From Sorangium aterium (GTDB lineage: Bacteria > Myxococcota_A > Polyangia > Polyangiales > Polyangiaceae), in NCBI RefSeq assembly GCF_028368935.1, contig NZ_JAQNDK010000001.1:310001-374000 (forward strand): a stretch of DNA of 64,000 nucleotides, given 5' to 3'. Made by a program: the position numbers and the translations under genes. The notes under the pieces are model-generated. The model searched no databases. It was not told where the DNA came from and saw only the letters and a program-made list of their open reading frames with translations. Positions 63,848 to 64,000 of this stretch are shown here, piece after piece (the stretch's first letter is position 1; every line of letters begins with the position of its first letter).

Positions 63848-64000
63848 CCTCACCCCGTGAGCGGCGCCGGCAGCGCGCCGCCGAAGTCGGCGCGGATGGC
63901 GGCTACCCCGTCCGCGCCCGCCGCGAGGCAGGCCGGCGCCGAGGCCGCGTCGATGCCGCCCAGGGCGAGGAGCGCGACGCCGCGCGAGGCCGCGGCCAGG
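63848..64000 (-). CDS. C-terminal part of a ThiE/TenI-like protein (cut by window edge)
   Basis: Reading on the minus strand toward a TGA at 63848-63850, the translation resembles the end of thiamine-phosphate synthase/TenI barrels: VALLALGGIDAAS, then AGADGVAAIRADF, the strands that bind the phosphate. Only about 50 residues are inside the window, so thiamine synthesis cannot be separated from the TenI isomerase-type role. Frame continuity over the whole stretch was not verified with certainty. Confidence 0.55.

Overview
The window looks like a chromosomal segment of a Sorangium-like myxobacterium. The support is very high G+C with GC-rich third codon positions, three eukaryote-type Ser/Thr kinase genes (two with unusual fusions), a complete lower mevalonate operon, a PAAR-like/Rhs polymorphic toxin, a eukaryote-like isoleucyl-tRNA synthetase and many long lipoproteins. 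The assignment rests on gene content only. No rRNA, tRNA or CRISPR array was recognised.

Layout. 1-11.2 kb: a giant Ser/Thr kinase-ATPase-GAF-histidine kinase protein, GTP-dependent PEP carboxykinase, and a Ser/Thr kinase fused through a membrane segment to a periplasmic-binding domain. 11.3-17.6 kb: a lipoprotein with a caspase-like His/Cys pattern, then a four-gene isoprenoid operon (polyprenyl synthase, mevalonate kinase, diphosphomevalonate decarboxylase, phosphomevalonate kinase) whose genes overlap by 4 bases. 18-28.3 kb is the accessory core: a coiled-coil membrane protein; an ATPase plus Toprim/DUF4276-like pair in lower-GC DNA; a serpin-like gene; a decayed second copy of the membrane protein's 3' end; a large Rhs protein with a predicted cysteine-protease tip; and a second serpin-like paralogue. 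28.4-31.6 kb: hisC and two lipoproteins. 32-40.9 kb: a partial complex I operon (nuoE, F, J, K, L, M, N) without nuoG, H, I. 41-46.4 kb: a hexamer repeat, a zinc-ribbon membrane protein, a DUF2752 protein, a large cruciform, a hemerythrin, a Ser/Thr kinase and a DEDDh exonuclease. 46.4-53.1 kb: a spermidine-synthase-like membrane protein, a zinc metalloprotease, a HAD protein lacking its nucleophile, and a nuclease-like pair. 53.3-59.2 kb: an ATPase that has lost its key active-site residues, a 21-base minisatellite, an AraC regulator divergent from an aldo/keto reductase, and an intact paralogous ATPase with a DUF4276 partner. 59.3-64 kb: ileS, a Uma2-family gene and the end of a thiE/tenI-like gene.

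How they fit together. Housekeeping blocks (isoprenoid precursors, complex I, pckG, hisC, ileS) are separated by accessory blocks. Two of these hold ATPase plus Toprim-like pairs, a layout typical of phage-defence modules, and one holds a polymorphic toxin flanked by two related serpin-like genes. The strongest leads are the duplicated gene end bracketing the lower-GC ATPase island, the Rhs protease tip with flanking serpin-like genes and no obvious immunity gene, and the paired intact/degenerate ATPases beside the 21-base repeat array.
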